Assembly: GCA_004208945.1 (NCBI GenBank)
Contig: SGPE01000009.1
Span: 248,001-312,000, forward strand
Direction: 5' to 3'
Length of the DNA stretch: 64,000 nt
Source of the DNA: Pseudoalteromonas sp. CO133X
Lineage (GTDB): Bacteria; Pseudomonadota; Gammaproteobacteria; Enterobacterales; Alteromonadaceae
Positions 27,950 through 36,514 of the stretch are shown here, piece by piece; position 1 is the first letter of the stretch, and every line of letters begins with the position of its first letter. The translations under genes and the position numbers were made by a program. A model generated the notes under the pieces. The model searched no databases. It saw only the letters and a list, made by a program, of their open reading frames with translations, and was not told the DNA's origin.

Positions 27950-29470
27950 TTACTGGTTGTTTAGAAGCCAGTTAGATAACAAACGCACACCGTAACCAGT
28001 GCCGCCTTCAGCAAGCTCATCTTTTGCTTTGCTGTTAAGCGCATTTCCGGCAATATCAATGTGAACCCAGCGAGTTTCACCCGCAAAATTTTTCAGGAAG
28101 CTAGCTGCTGTTGTTGCACCTGGGCCATGTGAACCAATATTTTTTAAGTCTGCGATATCAGACTTTAATGCATCTTCGTAGCCTAGTGGTAAACGCCATA
28201 CATTTTCGTTTACTTGCTTACCAGCGATCGTTAGTTGTTCTACTAGTTGGTCATCCTCAGAGAAAATGGCGGCATAGTCATTACCTACAGCACCAATTTT
28301 AGAGCCGGTTAATGTTGCAACGTCAACCATAATGCTTGGTTTAAATTTATCACGGGCGTACCACATTGCATCACTAAGCACTAAACGACCTTCAGCATCG
28401 GTGTTTACAATTTCTACGCTTAGACCTTCGGCTGTACGTACTACATCGCCAGGTGCAACGGCAAATTGTGACACCATATTGGCTGCCATGCCCATTACTG
28501 CAACGACATTAGTATCAGCTTTTGCTAGTGCCATTGCTTTAACCGTTCCAAGTACCGCTGCTGCACCGGCCATATCTGATTTCATGCGGGCAATTGATGC
28601 ACCTGTCTTTAGACTATAACCACCAGAGTCAAATGTAATACCTTTACCCACTAAAGCGATCGGTGTATTTTTATTTCCTTGATAATGCGCAACAACTAAA
28701 CGTGAACCTTGTTCGCTACCACGACCAACTGCTTCTAGTGCACCCATACCAAGTTTTTTGATTTGCTTAGGCTCTAAAATAGAAATTTTGACACCTAACT
28801 TTTTAAGTTCTTTTGCAGCTTTTGCAAAATCAGCCGGCGTCATTTCAGTTGCAACTTCACTTGTTAAGTCGCGAGCTAAAAATACGCCTTCTTCTATATG
28901 TTGTAGTAAAGTATGGTTTTTGACCGCTTGGTCTATATTTTCTACATCGACTGTATAGCTCACTAAGTGACTATCTTTTTCTTTTTTGTAAACTTCAAAG
29001 CGGTGGTCACGTAGATTTGCGCCATGGGCAAACTCTGCAGCATATTTAGCGTTAGTTTCTTGATCAGTGATTGTCGAGAAATCAAGGCTGACGTTTTCTT
29101 GTTTTGCTTTATGTAGCTGTGCATGTACATTGCCACCAAGCTTTGCCATTTTTGCTGCATCTAGCTTTGCTTGTTCACCTAAGCCAACTAGAAGAATACG
29201 TTGATGCTGACTACCATTTGGAGCAATGATCTCTAATGTTTTACCATATTTAGCTTCAAAGTCTGAAAAATCAATCACTTTGTTGATGTGAGTTTGTGTC
29301 TCTGAGGCTAAATGGTTGAATTTGGCGATTTGTGTTTCAGTGTCTAAAAACAATACCAAAGTGTTATCTGTTGCTTGAATAGATTGCTTAAAAGTGAACT
29401 CTGCTGCATTCACTTGCGTAGCAAGCGTTATACCCAATGCAAGAGCAGATAAGCTATGTGCAATTCTCAT
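27950..29470 (-). CDS. Exported leucyl aminopeptidase (M17 family)
   Basis: A 506-residue M17 dimetal aminopeptidase. Metal and catalytic residues are in VGKGITFDSGGYSLK (274-288; Lys276, Asp281) and NTDAEGRLVL (356-365; Asp358, Glu360, Arg362). Unlike cytosolic PepA, it begins with a signal peptide, MRIAHSLSALALGITLATQVNA, so it should act in the periplasm or outside the cell. Exported M17 enzymes occur in Pseudoalteromonas and Shewanella, which live on external protein. AT-rich terminator-like sequence follows, but no clear stem. Confidence 0.92.
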   Translation of the reverse strand: MRIAHSLSALALGITLATQVNAAEFTFKQSIQATDNTLVLFLDTETQIAKFNHLASETQTHINKVIDFSDFEAKYGKTLEIIAPNGSQHQRILLVGLGEQAKLDAAKMAKLGGNVHAQLHKAKQENVSLDFSTITDQETNAKYAAEFAHGANLRDHRFEVYKKEKDSHLVSYTVDVENIDQAVKNHTLLQHIEEGVFLARDLTSEVATEMTPADFAKAAKELKKLGVKISILEPKQIKKLGMGALEAVGRGSEQGSRLVVAHYQGNKNTPIALVGKGITFDSGGYSLKTGASIARMKSDMAGAAAVLGTVKAMALAKADTNVVAVMGMAANMVSQFAVAPGDVVRTAEGLSVEIVNTDAEGRLVLSDAMWYARDKFKPSIMVDVATLTGSKIGAVGNDYAAIFSEDDQLVEQLTIAGKQVNENVWRLPLGYEDALKSDIADLKNIGSHGPGATTAASFLKNFAGETRWVHIDIAGNALNSKAKDELAEGGTGYGVRLLSNWLLNNQ

Positions 29471-29627
29471 TTATATATCCCAATGTTAAAAAAAGCTTTT
29501 TTTACCCTATTAACACTAAAGAGTTAAATTTTAAGCGGTGAATAGCCCGTGGGATGCGTTTAAGTTGAAATATTTTATATTTCTCTTAGGTCTATTAAAT
29601 ACATACGCTATGACGAGGTAAATTAGT

Positions 29628-30899
29628 ATGACAATTAAGTCTTTATTGGTGGCATGGTTCACCGTCAGTGCAGTTGCTAGTATCAGTCCCGTTTTGGCCA
29701 AAGAAGACCTGTCTAATGCAACTAAGCATATTGAAACTATAGTATTAGGTTCGGGTTGTTTTTGGGGAGCAGAAAAACGCTATGAAGCCCTCAACGGTGT
29801 GCTCGATGCGGTATCGGGTTATGCTGATGGCCAAGGCTTTAAGGCGACATATAAAAATATTACACGTAGCTCTCGTCGTTTTGATGAAAACAATTACGCT
29901 GAGGTAGTTAAAGTAACTTATAACAGCAACAAATTAACGACAGAAGATCTTTTAAAACATTACTTCGAAAGTCATGATCCCACACAGCTTAACCGGCAGG
30001 GCAATGATATTGGCACACAATATCGGTCGACTATTCTAACCAGCAACTCCAATCAGCTTGTTAGTGCAAATCGCCTTAAAGAAGAGTATCAAAAAAAATT
30101 ATCATCTGCAGGCTTTGGTGAAATTAAAACGGTTATCAAACCGCTTGATAGGTTTTTTAAAGCAGAGGAGTATCACCAAGACTATATAAAGAAAAATCCG
30201 AATGGCTACTGTCCTGATCATTCTACAGGGGTTGTATTTAGCCCATTAGAAAAGCCTAAAATAGATAACACTGCCTTACTCGCTAACAAACACATTGTAG
30301 TAATAGATGCTAAAGGCTATTGCCCGTATTGCGAAAAATTTAAAAAAGAAGTTGCTAATGCTTACAAGGGCACAATCCCTATGACTTTTCGCCATGCTGA
30401 TCAACTCGCTGGCTTGGTTATTAACACACCTACTTGGGCAACACCCACACTTTTATTTATCGAAGATGGTAAAGAAGTTTATGGGCGTCAAGGGTATGTG
30501 AATAAGGAAGAGTTTTACAAAGCATTGGGCGCATTTAAATTGGGGGACAGTGAGGCCTTTAGAGTGGCATTTCATTCCAGAACAGACAGTCCGTTTTGTA
30601 AGGAATATGACATTTTTAAAAATACCCCAGATGGCATTTTTATCGATAAATTAAGTGGTGCGCCATTATTTGATACTCGAGATAGATTTAATTCAGGAAC
30701 AGGGTGGTTGTCTTTTACTCACCCCATTAAAAATAGTGTAACGATGCATGAAGATAATAGCTATGGTATGCAGCGCATAGAGCTAAAATCCAAAAGCTCA
30801 GGGATTCATTTAGGGCACTTATTTCCGGGGGAAGGTCCAAGAGGACAAGATAGATATTGCATCAATGCAACAGTACTTGAGTTTGTTCCGCGTAGTTAA
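29628..30899 (+). CDS. Exported MsrA - thioredoxin-like - MsrB fusion protein
   Basis: Repairs oxidised methionine in exported proteins. The signal peptide ends near PVLA (24). MsrA follows with GSGCFWGAE (catalytic Cys44) and a resolving-type Cys195 in NGYCPDH. A thioredoxin/glutaredoxin-like middle domain has CPYC at 232-235 and the cis-Pro region WATPTLLF. MsrB is last with FNSGTGWLSF, HLGHLF and RYCIN (catalytic Cys411). The structural zinc CxxC pairs of many MsrB proteins are absent, as in zinc-free members. The domain order differs from Neisseria PilB/MsrAB, which is thioredoxin-MsrA-MsrB. The Trx-like domain probably regenerates both reductases. Confidence 0.92.
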   Translation: MTIKSLLVAWFTVSAVASISPVLAKEDLSNATKHIETIVLGSGCFWGAEKRYEALNGVLDAVSGYADGQGFKATYKNITRSSRRFDENNYAEVVKVTYNSNKLTTEDLLKHYFESHDPTQLNRQGNDIGTQYRSTILTSNSNQLVSANRLKEEYQKKLSSAGFGEIKTVIKPLDRFFKAEEYHQDYIKKNPNGYCPDHSTGVVFSPLEKPKIDNTALLANKHIVVIDAKGYCPYCEKFKKEVANAYKGTIPMTFRHADQLAGLVINTPTWATPTLLFIEDGKEVYGRQGYVNKEEFYKALGAFKLGDSEAFRVAFHSRTDSPFCKEYDIFKNTPDGIFIDKLSGAPLFDTRDRFNSGTGWLSFTHPIKNSVTMHEDNSYGMQRIELKSKSSGIHLGHLFPGEGPRGQDRYCINATVLEFVPRS

Positions 30900-30925
30900 A
30901 TGTTATTAGTAAAAATTAGTTGAAA

Positions 30926-30955
30926 CCATAGTTATAGCCTATCCTAAAACTATGG
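30926..30955 (+). terminator. Weak hairpin after the Msr fusion gene
   Basis: An 8-bp stem CCATAGTT / AACTATGG with a 14-base loop and no T-tract. Possible 3'-end structure only. Confidence 0.35.
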
Positions 30956-30977
30956 CTGGAGAAACAAGATACTTTTT

Positions 30978-31748
30978 GTGTTGAAAACCAAACTAATTTA
31001 TACGTTAATTTTAAAATTGTGCTTATTTTCTAATGGATTAGTGTGTAAGGAATTAAAAGCCATCGTGATAGGTGTAGAGAATATAGAGTATCTACCTTAT
31101 TACGATGGCAGTGACAGTAAAAAGCCTAACTTCACTGGATTTAGTGAAAAATTGCTTAAACAATTCAGCAGAGAATTTGGTTATAGCGTTAAGTTTTATC
31201 CCGCCCCTTTAAATCGTCTTTATAGGGATCTGGTTACTGAAAACTATATTGATTTTAAATATCCTGACAATCCGCAGTGGCAAAAATCGTTTAAAGATAC
31301 ATTTTCGAAATCTAACCCCATTATTTACTCAGAATCTATTTTGAATACAGTTACAGGCATTGCGAGTTTGCAACAAAGTACCACGCTTTCGGACTGTAGT
31401 AGGGTAGGTAAAGTTCGAGGCTTTACATCACAAAGTTATAAATCACATTTTATGAAAAAGCAGATAGACGTTGTGGAGACGGCTGATACCAGTGAATTGA
31501 TTTCTTTATTATTGTTAAAGCGAATAAATTGTATTTACATATCTAAAGATGTTTTGAACTATAAAATGCGAGAAGAGTTTGAAAACAGAGTGCCCGTGTA
31601 CTTTCACGATAAACTTGCGGTAGATGTGCAAAGTTTCCATCTTTCAACAGTTAAATATCCTGATGTTATTGAGCAATTTAATTTATATTTATCTACCCAC
31701 AGTGACCAAGTTAGAGCTTTAAAGCAGCAGTTTGATATTGGCCTTTAA
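30978..31748 (+). CDS. Periplasmic solute-binding-like protein
   Basis: A 256-residue exported protein resembling the extracellular solute-binding family 3 fold, without adjacent transporter genes. A signal peptide (about 1-22, TLILKLCLFSNGLVC) precedes LPYYDGSDSKKPNFTGFSEKLLKQFSREFG, here typical of the first lobe; LNRLYRDL and YPDNPQWQK follow. In these marine bacteria such orphans are common, and their ligand is unknown. The start is TTG, with GGAG some distance upstream. A strong terminator follows. Confidence 0.7.
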   Translation: MLKTKLIYTLILKLCLFSNGLVCKELKAIVIGVENIEYLPYYDGSDSKKPNFTGFSEKLLKQFSREFGYSVKFYPAPLNRLYRDLVTENYIDFKYPDNPQWQKSFKDTFSKSNPIIYSESILNTVTGIASLQQSTTLSDCSRVGKVRGFTSQSYKSHFMKKQIDVVETADTSELISLLLLKRINCIYISKDVLNYKMREEFENRVPVYFHDKLAVDVQSFHLSTVKYPDVIEQFNLYLSTHSDQVRALKQQFDIGL

Positions 31749-31754
31749 TCAGGT

Positions 31755-31800
31755 CAAAAAAAAGCCCGGTCAGAACACACAAGAACCGGGCTTTCGACAA
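31755..31800. terminator. Bidirectional terminator between the convergent genes
   Basis: A 10-bp perfect stem AAAGCCCGGT / ACCGGGCTTT, with an 8-base A-run on the left, giving a strong minus-strand T-tract, and a weaker one on the plus side. Confidence 0.88.
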
Positions 31801-31826
31801 CAATTTGGTTGGGGGAACCTTTACAA

Positions 31827-32246
31827 CTACAGCGCTAAGTTTTGCTTTGCACGGCTTAAGTTGTGGTTTACAAGTTCATTTTTAGAAATTTGTACTGCTT
31901 CATAAAAATCAGAAAGCGCGGCTGTATCGTTTTCAGACATGATGCGTGCAACACCTCGGTTACTAAGTGCAAACGATGTTAACTCACGGCGTTTGTAACC
32001 TGGTACTTTACTTGTACTTAGAAGAGAAATTGCTTGTGTACACAGGCTTTCTGCTTTTGAAAAATTCTTTTCTTTAACGCTTAATGCACAGCGGTTGAAG
32101 GCAGTTTCGTATTGGCTAGTTGCATTATCGTTGGTTTGCGCTTGCTCAATAACCATCAGTTTATAATCAGCTTGTGCGGCTACTGCCATCGCTGAGCAAG
32201 TTAATAAAGAGCTAAGTGCAATAGTGGTTACAAGTGTTTTTAACAT
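31827..32246 (-). CDS. Small exported repeat protein, paralog 1
   Basis: 139 residues with a signal peptide (TIALSSLLTCSAMAVA). The mature part looks like two or three TPR-type helical hairpins: YETAFNRCALSVKEKNFSKAESLC, then ISLLSTSKVPGYKRRELTSF and NRGVARIMSENDTAALSDFY. Two cysteines (in RCALS and SLCTQ) could form a disulfide. A close paralog lies at 34383-34805 on the same strand, and the two share conserved sequence about 70-115 bases upstream. The function is unknown. Confidence 0.8.
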   Translation of the reverse strand: MLKTLVTTIALSSLLTCSAMAVAAQADYKLMVIEQAQTNDNATSQYETAFNRCALSVKEKNFSKAESLCTQAISLLSTSKVPGYKRRELTSFALSNRGVARIMSENDTAALSDFYEAVQISKNELVNHNLSRAKQNLAL

Positions 32247-32791
32247 GATAGTTTTCCTTTGAATAAGTTGGTGTTTCTTGCCAACGAGTGAACTTTAAAA
32301 TATTCCTATAAGCTAAACAAACGATTAAATTAAACCTGATAGATGAAGAAATTTAATCTATAGAGTAATTACTCAGAACTTGGGGTTTTATGAGGGTTGG
32401 CGTATGTAATGTCGATTCTAGTGCCTTTAACAACTGAAATAAGTTTGGCTGAGTACTTATAAATTTTTATGCCTGGCTCATTTATAGAAACGTTATTTGT
32501 ATCTGTAGATTGTGATTTTTATATGGAGATAGGTTTTGATAAACGAGCTAACTTTTTAACGGTGGCCATAGGTTAGTAACTTTGTTAAAAATAGCTTTTT
32601 AAAGATTATGGACAAAGCATTTCAAGGTGACATTTAAATTTCAAAGTTACCTGTATATTTACAAGTTGAAAATGCTTCTGAACCTGAGTAAATATGCTTG
32701 TATATTAGAATCGTGGTATTTAGCAAAACAATTAAAATTTTTGTCAAAGAATCATAGACGAGCCTATAGTGAGAACAACAAGGAAAGAATT
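32247..32791. other. Divergent regulatory stretch upstream of paralog 1
   Basis: AT-rich. It contains the paralog-1 promoter region, with AAACAAACGATTAAA at about 32315 and ATAGATGAAGAA at 32339-32350, both also found ahead of paralog 2. The frame continuing upstream of the gene at 32792 has poor coding character and is not taken as coding. Confidence 0.5.
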
Positions 32792-33316
32792 ATGAAAACA
32801 GGGCTTTTATCAATTGGATTTTTATTTATTTCAAATGTTGTGTTTGCTGATTGTAAAGTTGCGCTTGAAGAAAGATTAAAAGAAGATTTAAATCTTACAT
32901 ACCAGCAATTTGATCAGACTTACGATGCTGGGTTTAGGTTACTTGAAAAATCAGGTTGTCATGCTGAAGCCGCTATTCTGATTAAACGTTTTATTACCCA
33001 TAATAATTCAAAAGAAAGCTCATTAACTTGGCATTTAGCTCAAATGGAAGGGCTAGCGGGTAATTATAAACACGCTGTTTTTCACGCAAAAAAAGTATTG
33101 GATCCCAATGAAGACTTAAGTAATTCAAAAATGTATTGGAATGACTTTGTTTTAGGGAACATCGCTTTTTGGACTAAAGACGAAGCAAAGCTAAGAAAGC
33201 ACATAGCGAATATAGAAAACGGTCAAAGTTTTAAACCTAACCAGATAAACCTCAATTTCCTGAATCAGTTACTCAAAAATTTTGATTCAAGCTACAAACA
33301 GGCATTGTCTGAGTAA
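32792..33316 (+). CDS. Exported protein of unknown function, TPR-like
   Basis: 174 residues. The ATG at 32792 has AAGGAAAG 8 bases ahead and starts a clean signal peptide, MKTGLLSIGFLFISNVVFA. The open frame reaches back to 32627, but that part lacks a ribosome site. The mature part has helical repeats (EAAILIKRFITHNN, LAQMEGLAGNYKHAVFHAKKVL) of TPR appearance and two cysteines. I do not recognise it further. It stands between the two small repeat paralogs, which have a similar exported, repeat-like build. Confidence 0.7.
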   Translation: MKTGLLSIGFLFISNVVFADCKVALEERLKEDLNLTYQQFDQTYDAGFRLLEKSGCHAEAAILIKRFITHNNSKESSLTWHLAQMEGLAGNYKHAVFHAKKVLDPNEDLSNSKMYWNDFVLGNIAFWTKDEAKLRKHIANIENGQSFKPNQINLNFLNQLLKNFDSSYKQALSE

Positions 33317-33391
33317 CCAACCACTTAGACATGAATTAACGAATCGTCAACGTATCCGACTTTAATCTAACAAATATTTCTAGCTACAATT

Positions 33392-34309
33392 ATGCAAAAA
33401 TTTTCTAAAGCTCTTTTGCTCTCCAGTCTCATATCTGGTGTGCTTTCATTTAAGACGTTTGCTATCGACCAGTCAGATGACTTCGACGTAATTAATCTCG
33501 CTGATGATTTTTATACTTTATATCAATCAAGCAAGACGTTGACCGCAGAAAAGAGAGCAGAGCAGTTTTCTCAACATTTCACCTCTCAATTTGCGTCTTT
33601 TTACAGTGATAAAAGCTTTGTTAAGGCTATTGAGGGTTTCAGCTCAATAGAAGGAGTCTATTTATCCAAAAATAAGCGTTTATCTAAAGATTTAAATAGC
33701 AGTATGGAATCATTTATTGATACTTTCCCTGATTTCAAATCTGAAACGCCAATTTATATACTTCACTCGCTAGGAAGGTTCAATGGGGCAACGCGAGAGT
33801 TAAGTGGTAAGACTTACTTAATGTTTGGCGTAGATCTTATGGCCAAGTATCATACTTGGAAGAACGATACGCCATTTTTTCATCACGAGTTATTTCATGT
33901 CTATCATGAAAAATTATTTCAATGTAAGGATGAGCTATGGTGCTCGATTTGGACTGAGGGATTAGCTACTTACGTTTCACATAAATTAACTCCGGCAGCC
34001 AGTGATGATGAATTGATGCTAAACATACCTAGCAATCTGGTGAAAAAGATTCGTACAAGAAAGCTCGATTCTCTCGTTGACCTTAAGAAAAAGTTTTACT
34101 CAAAAAAACCTGAAATATATTCTTCATTTTTCAACTTCGCAAAGGACGAGACAAAGCTTCCATACCGAAGAGGTTATTACCTAGGTTATATTTTAGCTAA
34201 AGAAATTGGTAAAAATTACAGCTTAGAGCAATTGGCGAAAATGGATAAAAAGACTGTAGAGAGCCTATTACAGAAAGGGCTAGATTCATTAATAGAATCG
34301 CAAGACTAA
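33392..34309 (+). CDS. Exported putative metallopeptidase (HELFH, gluzincin-like)
   Basis: 305 residues with a signal peptide (KALLLSSLISGVLSFKTFA). A zinc motif HHELFH (His165, Glu166, His169) is followed about 20 residues later by WTEGLATYVS, where Glu189 is placed like the third ligand of gluzincins. RRGYYLGYILAKEIGK near the end is like the helix found in DUF2268-type and related predicted proteases. Cys178 and Cys184 may bond. The peptidase call is from motif layout only; no substrate is suggested. The ribosome site is poor. Confidence 0.65.
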   Translation: MQKFSKALLLSSLISGVLSFKTFAIDQSDDFDVINLADDFYTLYQSSKTLTAEKRAEQFSQHFTSQFASFYSDKSFVKAIEGFSSIEGVYLSKNKRLSKDLNSSMESFIDTFPDFKSETPIYILHSLGRFNGATRELSGKTYLMFGVDLMAKYHTWKNDTPFFHHELFHVYHEKLFQCKDELWCSIWTEGLATYVSHKLTPAASDDELMLNIPSNLVKKIRTRKLDSLVDLKKKFYSKKPEIYSSFFNFAKDETKLPYRRGYYLGYILAKEIGKNYSLEQLAKMDKKTVESLLQKGLDSLIESQD

Positions 34310-34328
34310 AAAGCTAAACACATAAACG

Positions 34329-34360
34329 ACAAAACCCAGCCGAAGTTGGGTTTTGTTTGA
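34329..34360. terminator. Terminator between the HELFH gene and paralog 2
   Basis: A 10-bp perfect stem ACAAAACCCA / TGGGTTTTGT with a GCCGAAGT loop, followed by TTGAGA. It can serve the convergent genes on both sides. Confidence 0.75.
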
Positions 34361-34382
34361 GACAACACAATTCTGTGAGAAC

Positions 34383-34805
34383 TTATAACGCTAAGTTCTT
34401 TTTCGCACGCGTTAAGTTGTGCTCAACTAACTCGTTACCTGAAATTTGTACTGCTTCGTAGAAGTCAGACAGTGCAGCTGTGTCGTTTTCAGACATGATG
34501 CGAGCAACACCGCGGTTGCTTAACGCAAATGACGTTAATTCACGGCGTTTATAAGCAGGTACTTTGCTTGTATTTAATAAACTGATTGCTTTTGAACAAA
34601 GCGTTTCAGCTTCGGTAAAATTCTTTGCTTGAACACTTAACGCACATTGGTTAAATGCTAATTCGTATTGACGGTTAACCTCAGCACTTGCCTGTGTCGA
34701 TTGGTCAATTACCATTAATTTATAGTCACTTTGATCAGCCATTGCCATAGCTGAACAAGTTAATAAAGAGCTAACTACAACGCGTTTCATAAGTGTACTA
34801 AACAT
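34383..34805 (-). CDS. Small exported repeat protein, paralog 2
   Basis: 140 residues, very close to paralog 1 (31827-32246): both have SSLLTCSAMA in the signal peptide and the long common stretch RRELTSFALSNRGVARIMSE. The frame extends upstream to 34892, but the ATG at 34805 has AGAGGAAAAG just before it and begins the signal peptide, so the shorter form is chosen. The two copies are direct repeats about 2.6 kb apart, enclosing the two exported-protein genes. Function unknown. Confidence 0.82.
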   Translation of the reverse strand: MFSTLMKRVVVSSLLTCSAMAMADQSDYKLMVIDQSTQASAEVNRQYELAFNQCALSVQAKNFTEAETLCSKAISLLNTSKVPAYKRRELTSFALSNRGVARIMSENDTAALSDFYEAVQISGNELVEHNLTRAKKNLAL

Positions 34806-35226
34806 AATCTTTTCCTCTGTTATATCGGTATCAAGTGCCGACAATTGAACTTTAGTTGAGTGGAAAAAATTCAACAAACGATAAAAAAACACTCAATAGA
34901 TGAAGAAAATTAACTTATAGACTTTAGTCTAATGTAATAATTTAAGACTAAGCGCTGTGTGCATTAGTTTATAAGGGTGTACTTAAATTGTCGTAAATTA
35001 AAAGTATAGAGTTTTAAATAGCTGAACAATAATTTGATGATTTAAAAAGCCTAACTGTCCCCACTTTAAGTTGAGGGCTTACTGATGGATTGAAAATGGA
35101 CTTACTAACCCTTGTACTGGTAGTTGCTATTGGTTTAATTGGCTTTTATATATAACTAAGACGCTTATTACTGATGGTAAGGTGGGCTAAAACGAGTTAA
35201 AGCTTAAGATATTATAGATTTAGACA
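34806..35226. other. Gene-poor stretch upstream of paralog 2
   Basis: It carries the paralog-2 promoter region, with CAACAAACGATAAAA at about 34873 and ATAGATGAAGAA at 34896-34907, as ahead of paralog 1. A possible 19-residue hydrophobic reading frame lies at 35096-35155. Nothing else was recognised. Confidence 0.5.
35096..35155 (+). CDS. Possible 19-residue membrane peptide
   Basis: The frame reads MDLLTLVLVVAIGLIGFYI and stops. Nearly all residues after the second are hydrophobic, as in small single-span peptides. There is no good ribosome site (only a GGATTG upstream), so this is a candidate only. Confidence 0.25.
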   Translation: MDLLTLVLVVAIGLIGFYI

Positions 35227-35227
35227 A

Positions 35228-35250
35228 CCCTCAGGTTTCTCTGAGGGCCA
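35228..35250 (-). terminator. Terminator of the LysR gene
   Basis: A 7-bp perfect stem CCCTCAG / CTGAGGG with a GTTTCT-type loop. Read on the minus strand it is followed by TTGTCTAAA, a weak T-tract. Confidence 0.65.
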
Positions 35251-35256
35251 TAATAA

Positions 35257-36135
35257 CTACTTAAGGTGCTTAAAAGTATCAATCATCCATTTTATGAATA
35301 GTTCTAGTTGTGCATTGGTTTCACTTGGTTCGTGTTGCACTAAGTAATATTTATCCTTGGTTTTTAATGGCATATTAGTGAAATTAAATAACCATTGCTC
35401 ATCAAACCAAGTCTGACTGATAGGTAAGGGGATTAGGGCAATACCCATACCCTGTTGCGCAGCACGTGCCACACCAAACATACTATCAACCTGAATAATT
35501 TGCTTTGGTGCAAAGTCATCGATACCAGCATGCTCTGCCCATTGGTGCCAAGCCCAGGGACGCGCCTTATGAAGTATTAGAGGAACTTCATTTAATGCCT
35601 GAAACGGGTTTTCTTGCCATGCTTGCCAGTTTTCTTTATTGCAAGCTGGCGTATACGATAGCGAAAACAACTCATGTACAACCCCTTCGTGCGGTTTAGA
35701 CGAAGACAATACAATCGATAAGTCGCTTTGCTTAGTTAGCTCTTTACGCGTTTTTAAGGTATTTAACTGTAAGTTTGTATTTGGGTGGTCGCTAGTCCAT
35801 TCGCTCAGTTTTGGCATTAACAGCTCACTGGCGAAAAACTCAGGTAGCGTAATACTGATCGTTACGTTCTCTTGTAACTGACTAAACTCGTTAATGGTCT
35901 TTTCTAGCGCTTTGATCAGCGGTGATACAGAGTCATAAAAATTTTTCCCCGCAGCTGTTAAGCGGATAGAGCGGGTTTGACGTTCAAACAGTTCAATACC
36001 CAATTGTTCTTCTAATTGTTTGATCTGATGGCTTACGGCTGAAGGCGTAAGGTAGAGTTGGTTTGCAGCATCTTTAAAGCTAAGGGTGCGTGCAGCAAAA
36101 CAAAATGAGCGTAAGCCACGAATAGGTGTTTGCAT
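35257..36135 (-). CDS. LysR-family transcriptional regulator (GcvA-like)
   Basis: A 292-residue LysR-type regulator with an N-terminal winged helix (about 1-62; FKDAANQLYLTPSAVSHQIKQ is the recognition region) and a C-terminal periplasmic-binding-protein-like effector domain. The start IRGLRSFCFAARTLSFKDAA and PSAVSHQIK resemble the GcvA/AmpR group. The target genes are not evident: the next operon, liu-sco, is probably under LiuR. The gene stands alone, with about 380 bases before scoB. Confidence 0.88.
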   Translation of the reverse strand: MQTPIRGLRSFCFAARTLSFKDAANQLYLTPSAVSHQIKQLEEQLGIELFERQTRSIRLTAAGKNFYDSVSPLIKALEKTINEFSQLQENVTISITLPEFFASELLMPKLSEWTSDHPNTNLQLNTLKTRKELTKQSDLSIVLSSSKPHEGVVHELFSLSYTPACNKENWQAWQENPFQALNEVPLILHKARPWAWHQWAEHAGIDDFAPKQIIQVDSMFGVARAAQQGMGIALIPLPISQTWFDEQWLFNFTNMPLKTKDKYYLVQHEPSETNAQLELFIKWMIDTFKHLK

Positions 36136-36433
36136 AGTTAATTTCAGTAAGTCTCAATAGCGCTTGTTAGTTAATTAACTGCTAAGCAATTATTATCCCA
36201 AAATGTAAAAAGTAAGAGAGTAAAAGTTGAATATAGCTAATATTTGCACAAATGCATAAAAAAGACTCTTTAATTGATTGTTTAATCTACTTTTATTGCA
36301 TTTAAAAGATTTTAGCAGTTTTCTGAAACAGGTAACACCCTATACTTCAAAGACTTTCACTTCACAAAGTTAGGGCATTTTATACTATTTATGTGACAAA
36401 TTGGTGCAACTTAAAGTAAATCAATAGATAAAA
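36136..36433. other. Gene-free stretch between the LysR and liu operons
   Basis: AT-rich, holding the LysR gene promoter at the left. No open frame or clear operator was recognised. The liu-sco terminator follows. Confidence 0.5.
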
Positions 36434-36457
36434 AAAATCCCTCTTGCGAGGGATTTT
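36434..36457. terminator. Terminator of the liu-sco operon
   Basis: A 10-bp perfect stem AAAATCCCTC / GAGGGATTTT with TTGC loop and an A-run on the left, giving a strong T-tract on the minus strand. Confidence 0.88.
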
Positions 36458-36514
36458 GGGTAACTCAGCGCCATTGGCACTGGGAATGAGGTCGGTACAT
36501 GGGATGTGAGTGGT

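Noticed and set aside
28332..28958. Open frames on the plus strand of the aminopeptidase gene
   Set aside because: Antisense to a protein with intact catalytic motifs; no ribosome sites.
32627..32791. N-terminal extension of the gene at 32792
   Set aside because: No ribosome site; the signal peptide begins at 32792, where AAGGAAAG is well placed.
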